The notes beneath the pieces were generated by a model. The model was not told where the DNA came from and did not search any database. It saw nothing but the letters and a program-made list of their open reading frames with translations. Positions 1 through 9,620 of a stretch of DNA of 64,000 nt are shown piece by piece; within the stretch, counting starts at the first letter, position 1; each line of letters starts with the position of its first letter. The stretch is from Zygnema cylindricum (lineage: Eukaryota; Streptophyta; Zygnematophyceae; Zygnematales; Zygnemataceae), in NCBI GenBank assembly GCA_037447655.1, contig JBBHKE010002729.1, forward strand, positions 290,858 to 354,857, written 5' to 3'. A program made the position numbers and the translations under genes.

Positions 1-943
1 CACTGAGAAATTGGAGAGGAAGCTAGAGCCATGGCTACCTAGGCTATCCTGAGGTTTACGTGGAATTTATATTAGTTAGGGTTTATTTATTTAAAAGGTA
101 TGTGCTGGCGACAGGAATTGATCCTTGTACCTACCTGCCGGCGGACAGGAAATAGCCGGTAGCCTTAGCCGTTAAGTCTAGGATTCATGTTACGTAGTAT
201 ATAGTTTGATAATTAATTAAATATGTATACGTACGATTATTTATTTAACTATAATAGATTACGTGATACATAGATCCGCTAATATATAAAGTACGGATTA
301 CGGTATGGACTAAAAATCAATACCGCGCATTTGTTTTGTAAGTGAAACAAATACCGCACATGTATTAATTACAACTACAATTAAATTAGATTTTCATCGG
401 ACGGCCGCATTAAACGCCGAGATCACGGAGGAAGATTTCGGCGGTTTGTGCCCCTCCCCACATCGGATGACGCGTGGCAAAATTACGTTGGATCGTGGAA
501 TCTCTGGAGATTATAGCACCGAATCCGGATATGACATGTGTCGACATTTAGGCCTTGTTCTACAATGTTCGTACCTAAAGTACACCGGCAGCTGTACTTT
601 TGCGTACGGAACTCAATTCTGATTGGTTCCGTACATCAGTAGATAGAGTTTGTGAGAGAGATAGGACTTAGAAAAATTAGAAGATAGGACCCCCTCTCCT
701 AGAGAGCTTCTGTACAAAAGGTCAACTTTGACCCTCCATAACTTACTGCTCAGGGGAGCAAATTCAGAGATTCTTTTTGCTATCGACTCAGGGGAGTCTT
801 GCATTCAAAGAAGTGCAGGGGTCAAGGTTTTTTGTCTACCAGGGTGGCAGTTATTTTTGCTGAAACACAAAGGGGTCAGGATTATCCTAGAGGCTTCTTG
901 GAAGCTGTCTACTCTGAGGATTTATGGAGGTCTCAGAGTTACA
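1..943 (+). repeat. Copia LTR, 5'-truncated
   Basis: This is the 3' part of an LTR of the copia family that recurs through the window. It shares the block around 'gagccatggctacct' near its left edge and the CA-rich end with the LTRs at 2589, 15386, 42714 and 43697. An ATG at 924 matches the gag start of the other copies and lies about 20 nt before the LTR end. The LTR stops in CA at 943, directly against gypsy sequence, so it is the right end of an insertion into gypsy-0. The left end is outside the window. Confidence 0.7.
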
Positions 944-2588
944 TCATAGACCCTCAATCCCTCTCTTTTGTCTTAGGCCTCGGATGTGCAGCAGGTCGAT
1001 ACGCACAAACCCATCCGTCTCTACCTGCTGGGGGGGGGATGCATCATCAATTTCTAAACACATACCTACACGATCTCCAGTCACCCTTAGAGGGACAACT
1101 TCTCATTTTTTCCTCTTTCTATCCCTTATAAAACCTTCTCCAGATGTCACAATCTACAATTTCTTAAACCCTAGCTACATGTCATGGTCCATTTCGGCAT
1201 ATACTGCAGCCCAATCAACTCCCTCTATTCATATATCAACACCTTTTCACTAGACCGCAACTTTTTCTACTCGTAGCTGGCACCATTAGACAAACTGCTT
1301 ACAGGAAACACCGGTTGTTTATTCATTAGGTCAGTCACTTATTGCATATAAACAGCTAGCTTTTGCATAAGCCATGGAAGCAATGACCATTAAAGGTTTG
1401 GAAACTCCTAAATGGAAATTTGGCTCTAATCTCTCTCAATCTGAACATAATCTAAAAAAAAAAGTGATTCTGCGAAATATCGACGCTTTTGCTTTCTCTA
1501 TGAATGATCTTGGTAGCCATACCACGTATAAAATGTTTATAGATCTGGAAGACGATCGTCCCATTTTCAAGGCGAAACATCGCTTATCTGAAACGGAATG
1601 GGAACTAGTGGACCAACGCTGCGCTGAATTGGAGGAAGTTGGCCTTATTTATCAGGTCGGATTCTACATTTGCAGCACCCACTGTCATGCCCAGGAAAAA
1701 ATATGCCGAAGGAAACTTTACCGATCGCGGGATGTGCAGCGATTACCGTGAACTTACCGTGAATTATGCTAGAACGATACAAGATCGACATCCAATTCCT
1801 TTGGCCGAAGAAATATTTGATCATGTAGGAGGTGCTAAATATTTCAGTATTTTGGATCTACAACAAGGCTTTAACAAGATTGAAATAGAGGAGAAAGATA
1901 GACATAAAACCACCTTTTTGGGTAGTGATGGTCGTTGGGAGTGGTCGGTCATGCCTTTTGGACTTAAGAACACCCCCAAAGTTTTTCAAAAAGTAATAGA
2001 TTTAGTTTTAGTTGGTTGCAAGTTTGCACGATGTTATATTGACGATTTGATTTTCGCCTCGGCCACAATTGAAGATCACGCAGCTCATATCGAATGGGTC
2101 CTAATTGAACTGAAAAAGGTTGGATTAAAATGTCATCCAACTAAATGTAGTTTTGGGTCCAAGGGTGTTTCTTACCTTGGACATTTCATTTCCTCCGAGG
2201 GGATCACACGACTTGAAGCAAAAATTGAGGATATCAACAAACTGCCAAGCCGCGTTGATCTAACGAGTCTTCGAGCCTTCTTAGGATTAGCTAATTATAA
2301 TCGCAGATTTGTCCCCCTAGTTTCAGCACTGTCGCTTCACCATTGAACAATCTACTCAAAAAAGAGGTCCCTTTTGTATGGGGTCCTTGTCAGATTTCGG
2401 TCTTTCAGAAGTTTAAAGATGCCCTCTCTAGTGCTCCCATCCTCCGACTTCCTAATCACAAATTACCATTTTTGCCTAAAAACAGACGTTGGAAAGCTTG
2501 GCATTGCGGCCATCTTTACTCAGCGTGAATTGACAAGAGAAGAATACGTGGTCGCTTACGCAATCAAAAGTAATAATCATGAGGAGTC
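944..2588 (+). pseudogene. Ty3/gypsy pol fragment (gypsy-0): methyltransferase C-terminus, RT, start of RNase H
   Basis: The fragment begins with the residues DPQSLSFVLGLG, which match the last motif of the methyltransferase domain in gypsy-1 and gypsy-2, so this copy once carried that domain too. A spacer follows, then the RT approach (FSMNDLG, LEDDRPIFK) from about 1490, and RT proper from about 1640 to 2340 with the catalytic YIDD box at 2035-2046 and the thumb motif LRAFLGLANY. RNase H begins (FTQRELTREEYVVAYA) but is cut at 2588 by a copia LTR. Frameshifts near 1660 and 2340 break the frame. It is closer to gypsy-2 than to gypsy-1 in the spacer (for example SISKHIPTRSPV versus its own remnants). 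Confidence 0.85.
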
Positions 2589-3540
2589 TGCTGATATTTG
2601 GGTATTTTCTAGTTCTTTACTAGATAGAAAAAAAGTAGAGGCAGTCTGCCTCTGACTCCTTTCTCCAAGCCCCCACACTTTTTGTAGTCACTGAAGGCTG
2701 GATAGGGTGATAGAGCCATGGCTACCTAAATCTTTGTAGCAGACAAGTAGCAAAAAATAGATGGGTTTACCAAAAGTATTAACGGACCAAGGAATTGATC
2801 GTATAACCTGCCATCCGTCAATGTAGCCATTAGCTTTGTCCGTTTAGTCTAGGACTAGTGCTAGGACATATAGGGTTTGATAATTATATAAAGATGTACG
2901 CGTAGACGAATTCATTTAACGGCGTGAATAGGTCTTTAGTACATAGAAACAATTTAGAGTATTACGGTTAAAGCGAAACTAATACCGCGCATTTGTTTCG
3001 ACGGCGAAACAAATACCGCGCACATATTTTCGACGCGTAAGAATGAATACCGGATTTAATCGATGGCCGTGGTGGTAGCCGAGATTCCGGAATGGCCGCC
3101 TTGACGTTTTCTAACGCAGCCATTGCGGATGACACGTGGAAACGCGCTAGAGGATTGCAGAATCTCCGAAGCGCAAGATAACAAGTTTGGATGTGACATT
3201 TGCCACTCGTATGGTCATGCCGTACATTTGCCGTACACAAAGTACTCTGGCGCCTGTACTTTTATGTACGGTACAGTCTTGTGATTCGCGCCATACTTCA
3301 GTAAAAGGGATTAAGAGTGGGACCTTGACTTAGAATATTTCTGGTAGGTAGCTGACTCTCCCAAAGAGCACCTTGTATAAATGACAAACTTTGGCCAGCC
3401 ATAACAATCAATTCAGTTTACCAATTTCAATGATTCTTTTTGTTGTGGACTCAACGGAGTCCAGGATACAAAAAGGTCTAGTTGGTTACAAACTTTGCCT
3501 GCCTAGGTGGCTGCATTTCTAAGGGAAAGTCAAAGTGGTG
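2589..3540 (+). repeat. Copia LTR, inserted in gypsy-0 RNase H
   Basis: It starts TGCTGATATTTGGG, which matches TGTTGATATTTGGG at 15386, and shares long blocks with that LTR (AGAGGCAGTCTGCCT, GGATAGGGTGATA). Gypsy-0 stops exactly where it starts. Similarity runs to about 3540 (AAGGGAAAGTCAAAGTGG also occurs at 16290), where the CpG-rich array begins. No gag follows, so it is a solo or truncated LTR. The right boundary is approximate. Confidence 0.75.
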
Positions 3541-3544
3541 TCAT

Positions 3545-3860
3545 GCCGCATGGTATCGGATGCATGCGCGCACAACATTTTGCATGCGTACACGATATCG
3601 CGCACGCACGCACAATATTGTGCTCGCGCGCGCGATATTCTGCATGCGTGCACAATACGGTGCACGCACGCGCAATATTGTGTCCACGGGCACGATATCG
3701 TGCACGCGCGCGCGATATTCGGCGCGCGCGTGATTTCATTCACGCGCGCACGATATCATTCTCGCACGCACGATATTTCGGCGTGCGTGTATGATTTTCG
3801 GTCGCACGTGCGACCGCGATTTATTTATGTTTGACGTGTACGCGATTCGCGTACACGTCT
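3545..3860 (+). repeat. CpG-rich alternating purine-pyrimidine array, 20-bp period, with palindromes
   Basis: About a dozen degenerate 20-bp units have the form GCRCGCRCGCGATATYNTGC, each with a short AT palindrome (GATATC or AATATT) set in runs of CG/CA/TG. Open frames on both strands here arise only because the repeat lacks stop codons. The array ends in two perfect palindromes, GTCGCACGTGCGAC at 3801-3814 and a 27-nt inverted repeat at 3833-3859 (13-bp arms, 1-nt loop). I read it as LTR or satellite-type sequence with Z-DNA and cruciform potential, not as genes. Confidence 0.8.
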
Positions 3861-4553
3861 AATAGAACAAATACTAATTTCGTGCGTGGTACCATGTCGT
3901 TTCGTGCGCAGGTACACATTTTTCAAGTATTTCGTGCGATACCATATATTTCGTGCGATATGTTTCGTTTTGTGCATACGCACGCGATTTGGGGAGTATC
4001 GACGTGAAGTATTGTTTGGAGGCGTATCGCGATTTCTGGGCGACGCTTCAATACATATGTTTATTTAAGTCGCGAACCCATGTAGGTTCGCGCATACATG
4101 TAGTTAGGGAGGGTTTTTACCCTCGGACAGTGGATTATGCGGAACGTGCGGCAGACAATGTTGGCCGCCTATTGGCCAACATTCTAAGTAGTTCTTTCAT
4201 GTGAACTAGCCTAGACTTAGGTTAGGGTTTGCGTAGGCGTAGCGTAGCTAATACTTAGTCTATTTTCAGACTTAGAATTTCTAGCTTTTGGACAAGAGTT
4301 TTCTCTTGGCGGCAGAGCTTTCTCTTGCTCTCTCTCGCTCACCGATTGCTCAAGTTTCTTCCTTTCTTTTGCTAAGCTAGTTGTAGAGGCTAGATAGTTT
4401 ATGCACATTCTCCCTTGTAATTGTGCCCACGCTTTTAATCCACGCGGCCCAAAGCCAAGTCCGGAAGGGTTCCCTCCAACTTGTGTCATTTTTGGGAAGT
4501 GGTGGATTGGAGTTCGTGTGGGGAAGCATCCGGATCCGGCTGCCCTTCCCACG
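3861..4553. other. No gene seen; LTR-like or leader sequence
   Basis: The first 150 bases repeat TTTCGTGCG motifs, related in style to the LTR ends near 28290-28340 and 21964-22140. The rest (4210-4550) is unique within the window and holds a CT-rich tract. I see no coding frame. It may be the end of another LTR lying just left of gypsy-1. Confidence 0.4.
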
Positions 4554-4755
4554 GACAGCTAGACGGTTTGGGTGTTTATTTTGTGTTGTTTGTATTTTCG
4601 GTTGGGAATGGAAGGGTGAATTTTGGCTGAATTTTGAGTTTTCCTTGTTTTTGGTTGGAATTATTTATTTTGCATCGTTGCTTTCGTACGAGATAACTCT
4701 TGTAAAGAATACGTTGAAGACCCAAGAGCCTAGTGGCTACCTTGTGGCTGAGTAT
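4554..4755 (+). repeat. Gypsy-1 terminal repeat block, 5' copy
   Basis: It matches 12887-13088 without gaps over 202 bp, beginning GACAGCTAGACGG and ending GTGGCTGAGTAT. It is the shared part of the two LTRs. The LTR does not begin with the usual TG at the edge of homology, so the true terminus is uncertain. Confidence 0.8.
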
Positions 4756-5515
4756 TCTTGTCGAAAAGAAAATGAAAATAAAAAATCTATTAAAAATATA
4801 AATTTTATTTTATAAAAAAAAAAAAAAAACATTTGTTTTTGTTTTCCGCTATTTCTTTCTTTCAATCTTTGTCTCTTATTTTGCTGCCACTGTATTTCTT
4901 GGCTTTGGTGTTGAACCTAAAGTTTGTATCGAATTTAGGGTTAATCTGCAAAATTAGGGTTAATCTGCAGAATTAGAGTTCGGAGGCAGAATTAGGGTTT
5001 TGGCTGCAAAATTAGGGTTGCACCATATTTAGGGTTTATTCCTTTTGATTCCAGTCCCTAGGTCGGTATCCTTTTATTCTTTGGCTGCAGATTTGGAGTC
5101 TTGGCCGTCTAGAATTAGGGTTTGGCTTTGGAATTAGGGTTTCCCAAGTGGAATTAGGGTTGGCTGCTGGCTTTGGATTATTGTGGTCACAAGTTTGTCT
5201 GTATATCTGGAGTTTGAGCGGCCTCTTACTTTATTCTAACACACTTCCCCTATCTATCGTATTTGTGTGTCTTATTGTTTATTTTTCTTCCACCGAACTC
5301 TTTCTTCCCTTCCTCCCATTCATCCCCTAACATTCTACGGCATACATCTTCACAGTACGGACGGGTCTTGTCGGCGGGTTATTTTGGAGACGTTGCTCGG
5401 AGGGAATTTCGTGGAGCGAATTTTATCACAGGGAGCTCTGCAAAACCCGACTTGTTTCGAACAAGTTCGGTTCACCCTTAGTGCTCACCAGAGCACTAAA
5501 GGTGTATGTAAGTAG
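4756..5515 (+). repeat. Probable remainder of gypsy-1 5' LTR, with A16 tract and TTAGGGTT motifs
   Basis: No coding frame is evident. A run of about 16 A follows TTTTATTTTAT near 4815. Between about 4935 and 5165 the motif ATTAGGGTT or close variants occurs about nine times at roughly 20-30-nt intervals. A block conserved with gypsy-2 (CGATGCCTTGCGGGTGCAGG) starts at about 5517 and marks the start of the shared internal leader, so the LTR is assumed to end just before it. Confidence 0.5.
4935..5165 (+). promoter_or_regulatory. Cluster of telobox-like motifs (AACCCTAAT on the minus strand)
   Basis: About nine copies of (A/T)TTAGGGTT are interspersed with CTGCAAAATT or GGCTTTGGAATT words. The reverse complement AACCCTAA is the plant telobox, a known binding site for telobox factors in promoters. 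Its place in a retrotransposon LTR or leader suggests a regulatory role. That role is inferred from the motif alone. Confidence 0.4.
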
Positions 5516-5997
5516 CCGATGCCTTGCGGGTGCAGGAGCGTTTTGATTTAGTGTGGACACTCGTGTAGGGGATCACTGTGGAAGGGTTCCATCGTGAACC
5601 TTTCTTATTCAGCATTTGCATTTTCTGGCTTTCCCTGCATGCTATCTGGCCCTAAGTGACCTTGGATTTTCTTGTGACTATCTGGAGTGGGATTTCTTGC
5701 TAGATCTTGCCGTGGGTGGCACTGTGTAGATCTTTTCCCGGCTGTGTTGTTTTAGATCTGCACCCTAGGGTGCCTGGATAGCAATTTTCTTGTTTTTATA
5801 GATCTGGCCCTTTGGCCTTGCCAACTGTTTGCGGGGTAGAGGTTTTGGTAAACCGGCTTCCTGCTAGATACGACCATCGGGTCTTGATAGTGACTGAGTG
5901 TGTTGACTGGACGAGTGGATTGGTTTGACACGTGTTGCATCTCGCTTAGATCGTGCCAAACATATCATTATTGTAGTCAGGGTTTTCCCCTTTGTTT
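5516..5997 (+). other. Gypsy-1 internal leader
   Basis: It begins with CGATGCCTTGCGGGTGCAGG, conserved at 52598 in gypsy-2, and shares further words with that leader (TAGATCTGGCCCTTTGGCCTTGCC, cited here only as a region near 5803). No canonical TGG-starting primer-binding site is seen at its left end; the conserved block may be where priming occurs. The gag start follows at 5998. Confidence 0.5.
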
Positions 5998-7788
5998 ATG
6001 CCCATAGATTGGGATAACCTTCATTATTTATCCGGGTCCACCCGAGGAGGTACACTGTATTGTCCTCCACAGATAAAACCTTCGGATTTTCCTGAATCGT
6101 GGACCACATCCGATCCGATTACGGATCGGAGATCGCCGTTAGTGCGGTCTGGTCTCATATCTACGTCGTCTCTGTCCTCGGTTTCATCTAGGTCACAACT
6201 AGAGGGGACCAAAGAAGACTTCCTAGAGGAAACCTTTCCTACTCCTCACACTCGTAGGTCCTCTACCAGCCCAGCTTTGGCACAACCAGCCCATCCTTCC
6301 CTTTACGACATGGCTTCCTCTTTAGAGGGATCCATAAGAAGGATGCAATTATGCTTTTCCGGATTAAAGGACACCATGTCCTTGTCGCATTTCCGTATGT
6401 TATACGATACGGAAATGAGGGATTTAGCATTTAGATATTAGGATAGGTTTGACCTTCGTGTCGCTTTTTCCCTTCTCGGTCGATACCTTCGTGGTACGAC
6501 ACTCACACTCTACACTCGCAAGTACGAGGATGTGTTTGCGATGACAGAGTACGTGGCTCCCTTTGGGAGGTTACCAGAAGTCTTAGGCCAAGTGGATATC
6601 CCATATCAGGCACCAAGACCAGCGGTATTAGATGCCAATGGGGACGAGTTGTATCCAGCTATCTCCGAAATTCCTCGTCGGTATGCAGTGGCTGCCCGAG
6701 CGGCGGTCTCGGCTAGAGCGGGGGGCACCATTCCGTTACGTGACCCTCTCTCAGTCATGTTTGACATACTCCAAGAGGAGTACCGGATGCAAAACCCGGA
6801 TCAGATCAAAGAGTTAATGAACTTCGAGCGTAGGCCAGTTGAAACTGCCCCTGCCTTGCGAGCTCGGATGGAAACTCTGCGGGAAGCATTACCGGACCTC
6901 ATGTCCGATGCGGAGGCTGTCCAAAAATTTGTGGGACAGTTTCCAGGTCCATCAAAGAGGTTTATCCAAAACCACCTCAGTCAGATGTATGGACTGAAAT
7001 TCACCTTTGAGCAAGCGGCTCAATACGCGGTAGAGTATGAGATGCAGACATCGTGGTGGGACGCCCATGAGCGTTCCAAACCTCCTCACAGAGAACCGGT
7101 CAATCCATCTCCTCCTCCACCTAAAAACCCATGGCCTCCTAATAGGCCCCAGAAGAAGCCGGCCATGGGAACTCCACCCGTTGGTCCCGGAAACCGAATG
7201 TGTTTCCGATGTGGAAAAACCGGGCACGATGCCCGCATGTGTCCAGACAAGGCGGCCACTTGTACTCATTGCCACCAAAAGGGACATTATGTCCATCGGT
7301 GCCACATCAAGGACCCTAATTTCACCTATCAAAATCAGATAAAGAACGGTGGAATTCCGGCCCGTTCCGCGAAACCAGTCACTCCGTCTAAGGAGACCGA
7401 GAAAGAGGAAGCTCCCCCTAAGGTCTCTCGTAGAGAGAGAGAAAAGGCCGAGCTACAAGTCACAATGGCGGCCATGATGAAAGAGCAATTCGCAGCTTTC
7501 ATGGCGGAAATGAAACCCCAGTTTACTGGGATGGCTAGGACCGTTGTCCACATGCCGTCGTTGGCCGGGCGAACCCTTCGGGATTCCACCGTTCAACAAC
7601 GGGTTGCCACATTTGAAAAGGGCTCAGTAGACCATAACCGAGTGGGCAAATTAAAAAATTATCGTGTCCCACTCTCATTTGGAAAAGAGCCTTTGCCTTC
7701 CCTACCGGACATAGTTCATACCATCGCGGCAGAGGCACTGACCATATTGGATGGCACTATTAATGATGCTCATCGGGTAAAGGATCGA
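5998..7788 (+). pseudogene. Gypsy-1 gag (capsid and nucleocapsid), interrupted
   Basis: The ATG at 5998 (MPIDWDNL) is chosen because gypsy-2 has the matching MPTDWENL at 53083. A TAG at 6439-6441 splits the frame after LAFRY where gypsy-2 reads Q. The capsid-like part continues through FSLLGRYL and a conserved stretch around RMETLREALPDLMSDAE. Two CCHC zinc knuckles follow, CFRCGKTGHDARMC and CTHCHQKGHYVHRC, at about 7201-7300, typical of nucleocapsid. A basic or glutamate-rich linker leads into the protease. TAA at 7789 replaces a leucine codon present in gypsy-2. Apart from these two stops the frame is well preserved. Confidence 0.88.
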
Positions 7789-9620
7789 TAAAGTATTCTT
7801 TCCGCAATGTTGGACAATGTACCGAAAGCCCTTCCCCTCGTTGATGAGGTCGCAGCAGCAGCCGCTTTGAGGGCTCTGCAGTTGAACCGCAGTCTCTCGG
7901 CGGTTCAACCCGTGACTACGGAAGAGCGTCGTAATCTCGATCCCCATATCAGTTTCCTTGATAACTCACGGGGATCATTCTTGGTGAATGGTGTTCACCC
8001 CACTCTTCCTCTTATGGACACCGGGGCCAAACCCGTGATCCTCGGATCCGGATTTGCGCTCAAGCTTTATTTATGTTGATTATTCCATGAAACCCTAAAT
8101 GTTGTTTGTTGCGTCTGTGTACGTATATGGAGGATGCATTTCATATGATTGTTCGTCGACCTATTTTTGCTTAGCTTCTTGCATGATAGTTTGGGTCGCT
8201 TCTGCGGTCTATTTTAGACCAAAGAACAACAGTAACGACTATGAGTGTTTGGTGGGTCAAGACGTTATATTCCGAATTGGCGGTGGTGTGGACATGCACG
8301 ACCAAACATTTTCTTACCGACCAACACACTTTCCGGAGCGCAAAATATGCCTCCCTCTCATTTCAGCCCGCCGACCTTTGCCCTCTATGGCCCACTCGGC
8401 TACGACTCTTCCCGCATTTTTGGGGAACTCCGTTGGAGAGGAAATTTTCCACTCTCTTTCGGCCGAAGAAATTATACCGGATAGTTCTCCCTTACCCGAG
8501 ATCTTTGCGGAACCGGGTTTTTTAATTAATTCTCACACCTTTGACAATATTTATAAGTCCGCATTATCTATTCCATTAACGACCATCCCTCCTATACCGA
8601 CGGTTGCAACCGATCCTTCGGGTTTCCTTCCAATCAGTTGGAAGCCCGTACAGCTGAGTCCTCATACGGACGGGGTCGTTATTCTAGACCTATTTGCTGG
8701 GATCGGAACTTCACTATTGTCATGTTTACGGAATGGTCTCCTCATCCGTCACTACTACGCCGTAGAAATTGATGCATTAGCTAGAAAAGCACAACTGCAC
8801 CACTGTAATCTCCTGCATTCACAGTATCCACACTTGTTTCCAAAGTCAACCTTTCTACACATGCACACTGCTCTGCCACAAGACATCCGCATCCTTAGTA
8901 ATCATCATCTTCGGGATGTCGAACCGATAGACCTTGTTTTTGGAGGGTGGGAGTGTCAAGGCATGTCTCGGGCCGGCAAAGGTCTTGGTTTGGCGGATCC
9001 CCGTACCAAATTGTTTTTTCAGCTTTTGAGGGTCCTTCATTTTCTTCAAACCACGGCGAAGCCTGTCGGATACATTTTAGAGAACGTCGCTGCTTATAAT
9101 GATCCTCGGCCAACAATTTTGGACGACTATAAGCGCATAGAACACCTTATCGGACCCTTACTAATTATTGATGCCGCTCGGCATGGGTCCTTGGCACATC
9201 GCGTTCGCTCCAAATGGACGAACCTAATCGTTGTTGGTCGTCTTCATGAGGCTAATTTGTTGGTACGACCTCCCACTATAGATATTACGAACGCTTTGCT
9301 TCCCTTCCACCAAGTCCAATCATGTGTCCAATATGACTACCCTCCAAATTACAACATTAATGCACCGAGCCACCCCCTCAAGGTCCTTCCTACTTTAGTG
9401 TCTTACCCTAATTCCCATGCGTACTCCTATAACGGTCCAGGCATGCTCCGGAATAATGTCACTGGAGAGTTAGAGGAGCCTACGGCCACAGAACAGGAGC
9501 ATCCAGGCACTACTGCGGCCCCCGGCCTTACATATAGATAGCGTTGCACTTTGTTGGGTAGGGTCATGGATCCTCAATCTTTATCATTTGTCTTAGGTAT
9601 AGGCCTTGCAGCTGGTCGCT
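7789..9620 (+). pseudogene. Gypsy-1 protease plus DNMT3-type cytosine-5 methyltransferase domain
   Basis: The protease motif LMDTGAKPVILG lies near 8010-8045. The next stretch, about 8063-8236, has no similarity to gypsy-2 and carries stops. The frame resumes at VGQDVIFRIGG. From about 8670 a C5-methyltransferase fold appears in canonical order: motif I LDLFAGIGTSLL (8681-8715), motif II around YYAVEID, motif IV GGWECQGMSRAGKG (about 8944-8985) with the catalytic-position Cys, LADPRTKLFF, motif VI ILENVAAY (about 9073-9096), SLAHRVRSKW (like the AHRAR segment of DNMT3), and motif X RCTLLGRVMDPQSLSF across a TAG at 9539. I infer S-adenosylmethionine-dependent DNA cytosine methylation. The usual PC dipeptide is EC here, so activity is uncertain. 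Confidence 0.85.

Noticed and set aside
3482-3834. Five overlapping open frames on both strands
   Set aside because: They follow from a stop-free 20-bp repeat and encode only Arg/His/Ala-rich periodic sequence.
4935-5165. Interstitial telomere
   Set aside because: The TTAGGG words are interspersed and not head-to-tail, so a true telomeric array is not supported.
8099-9541. Host DNA methyltransferase gene
   Set aside because: The domain lies inside a retrotransposon polyprotein between protease and RT, and the same order is seen in gypsy-2. It has no introns or host-type N-terminal domains.
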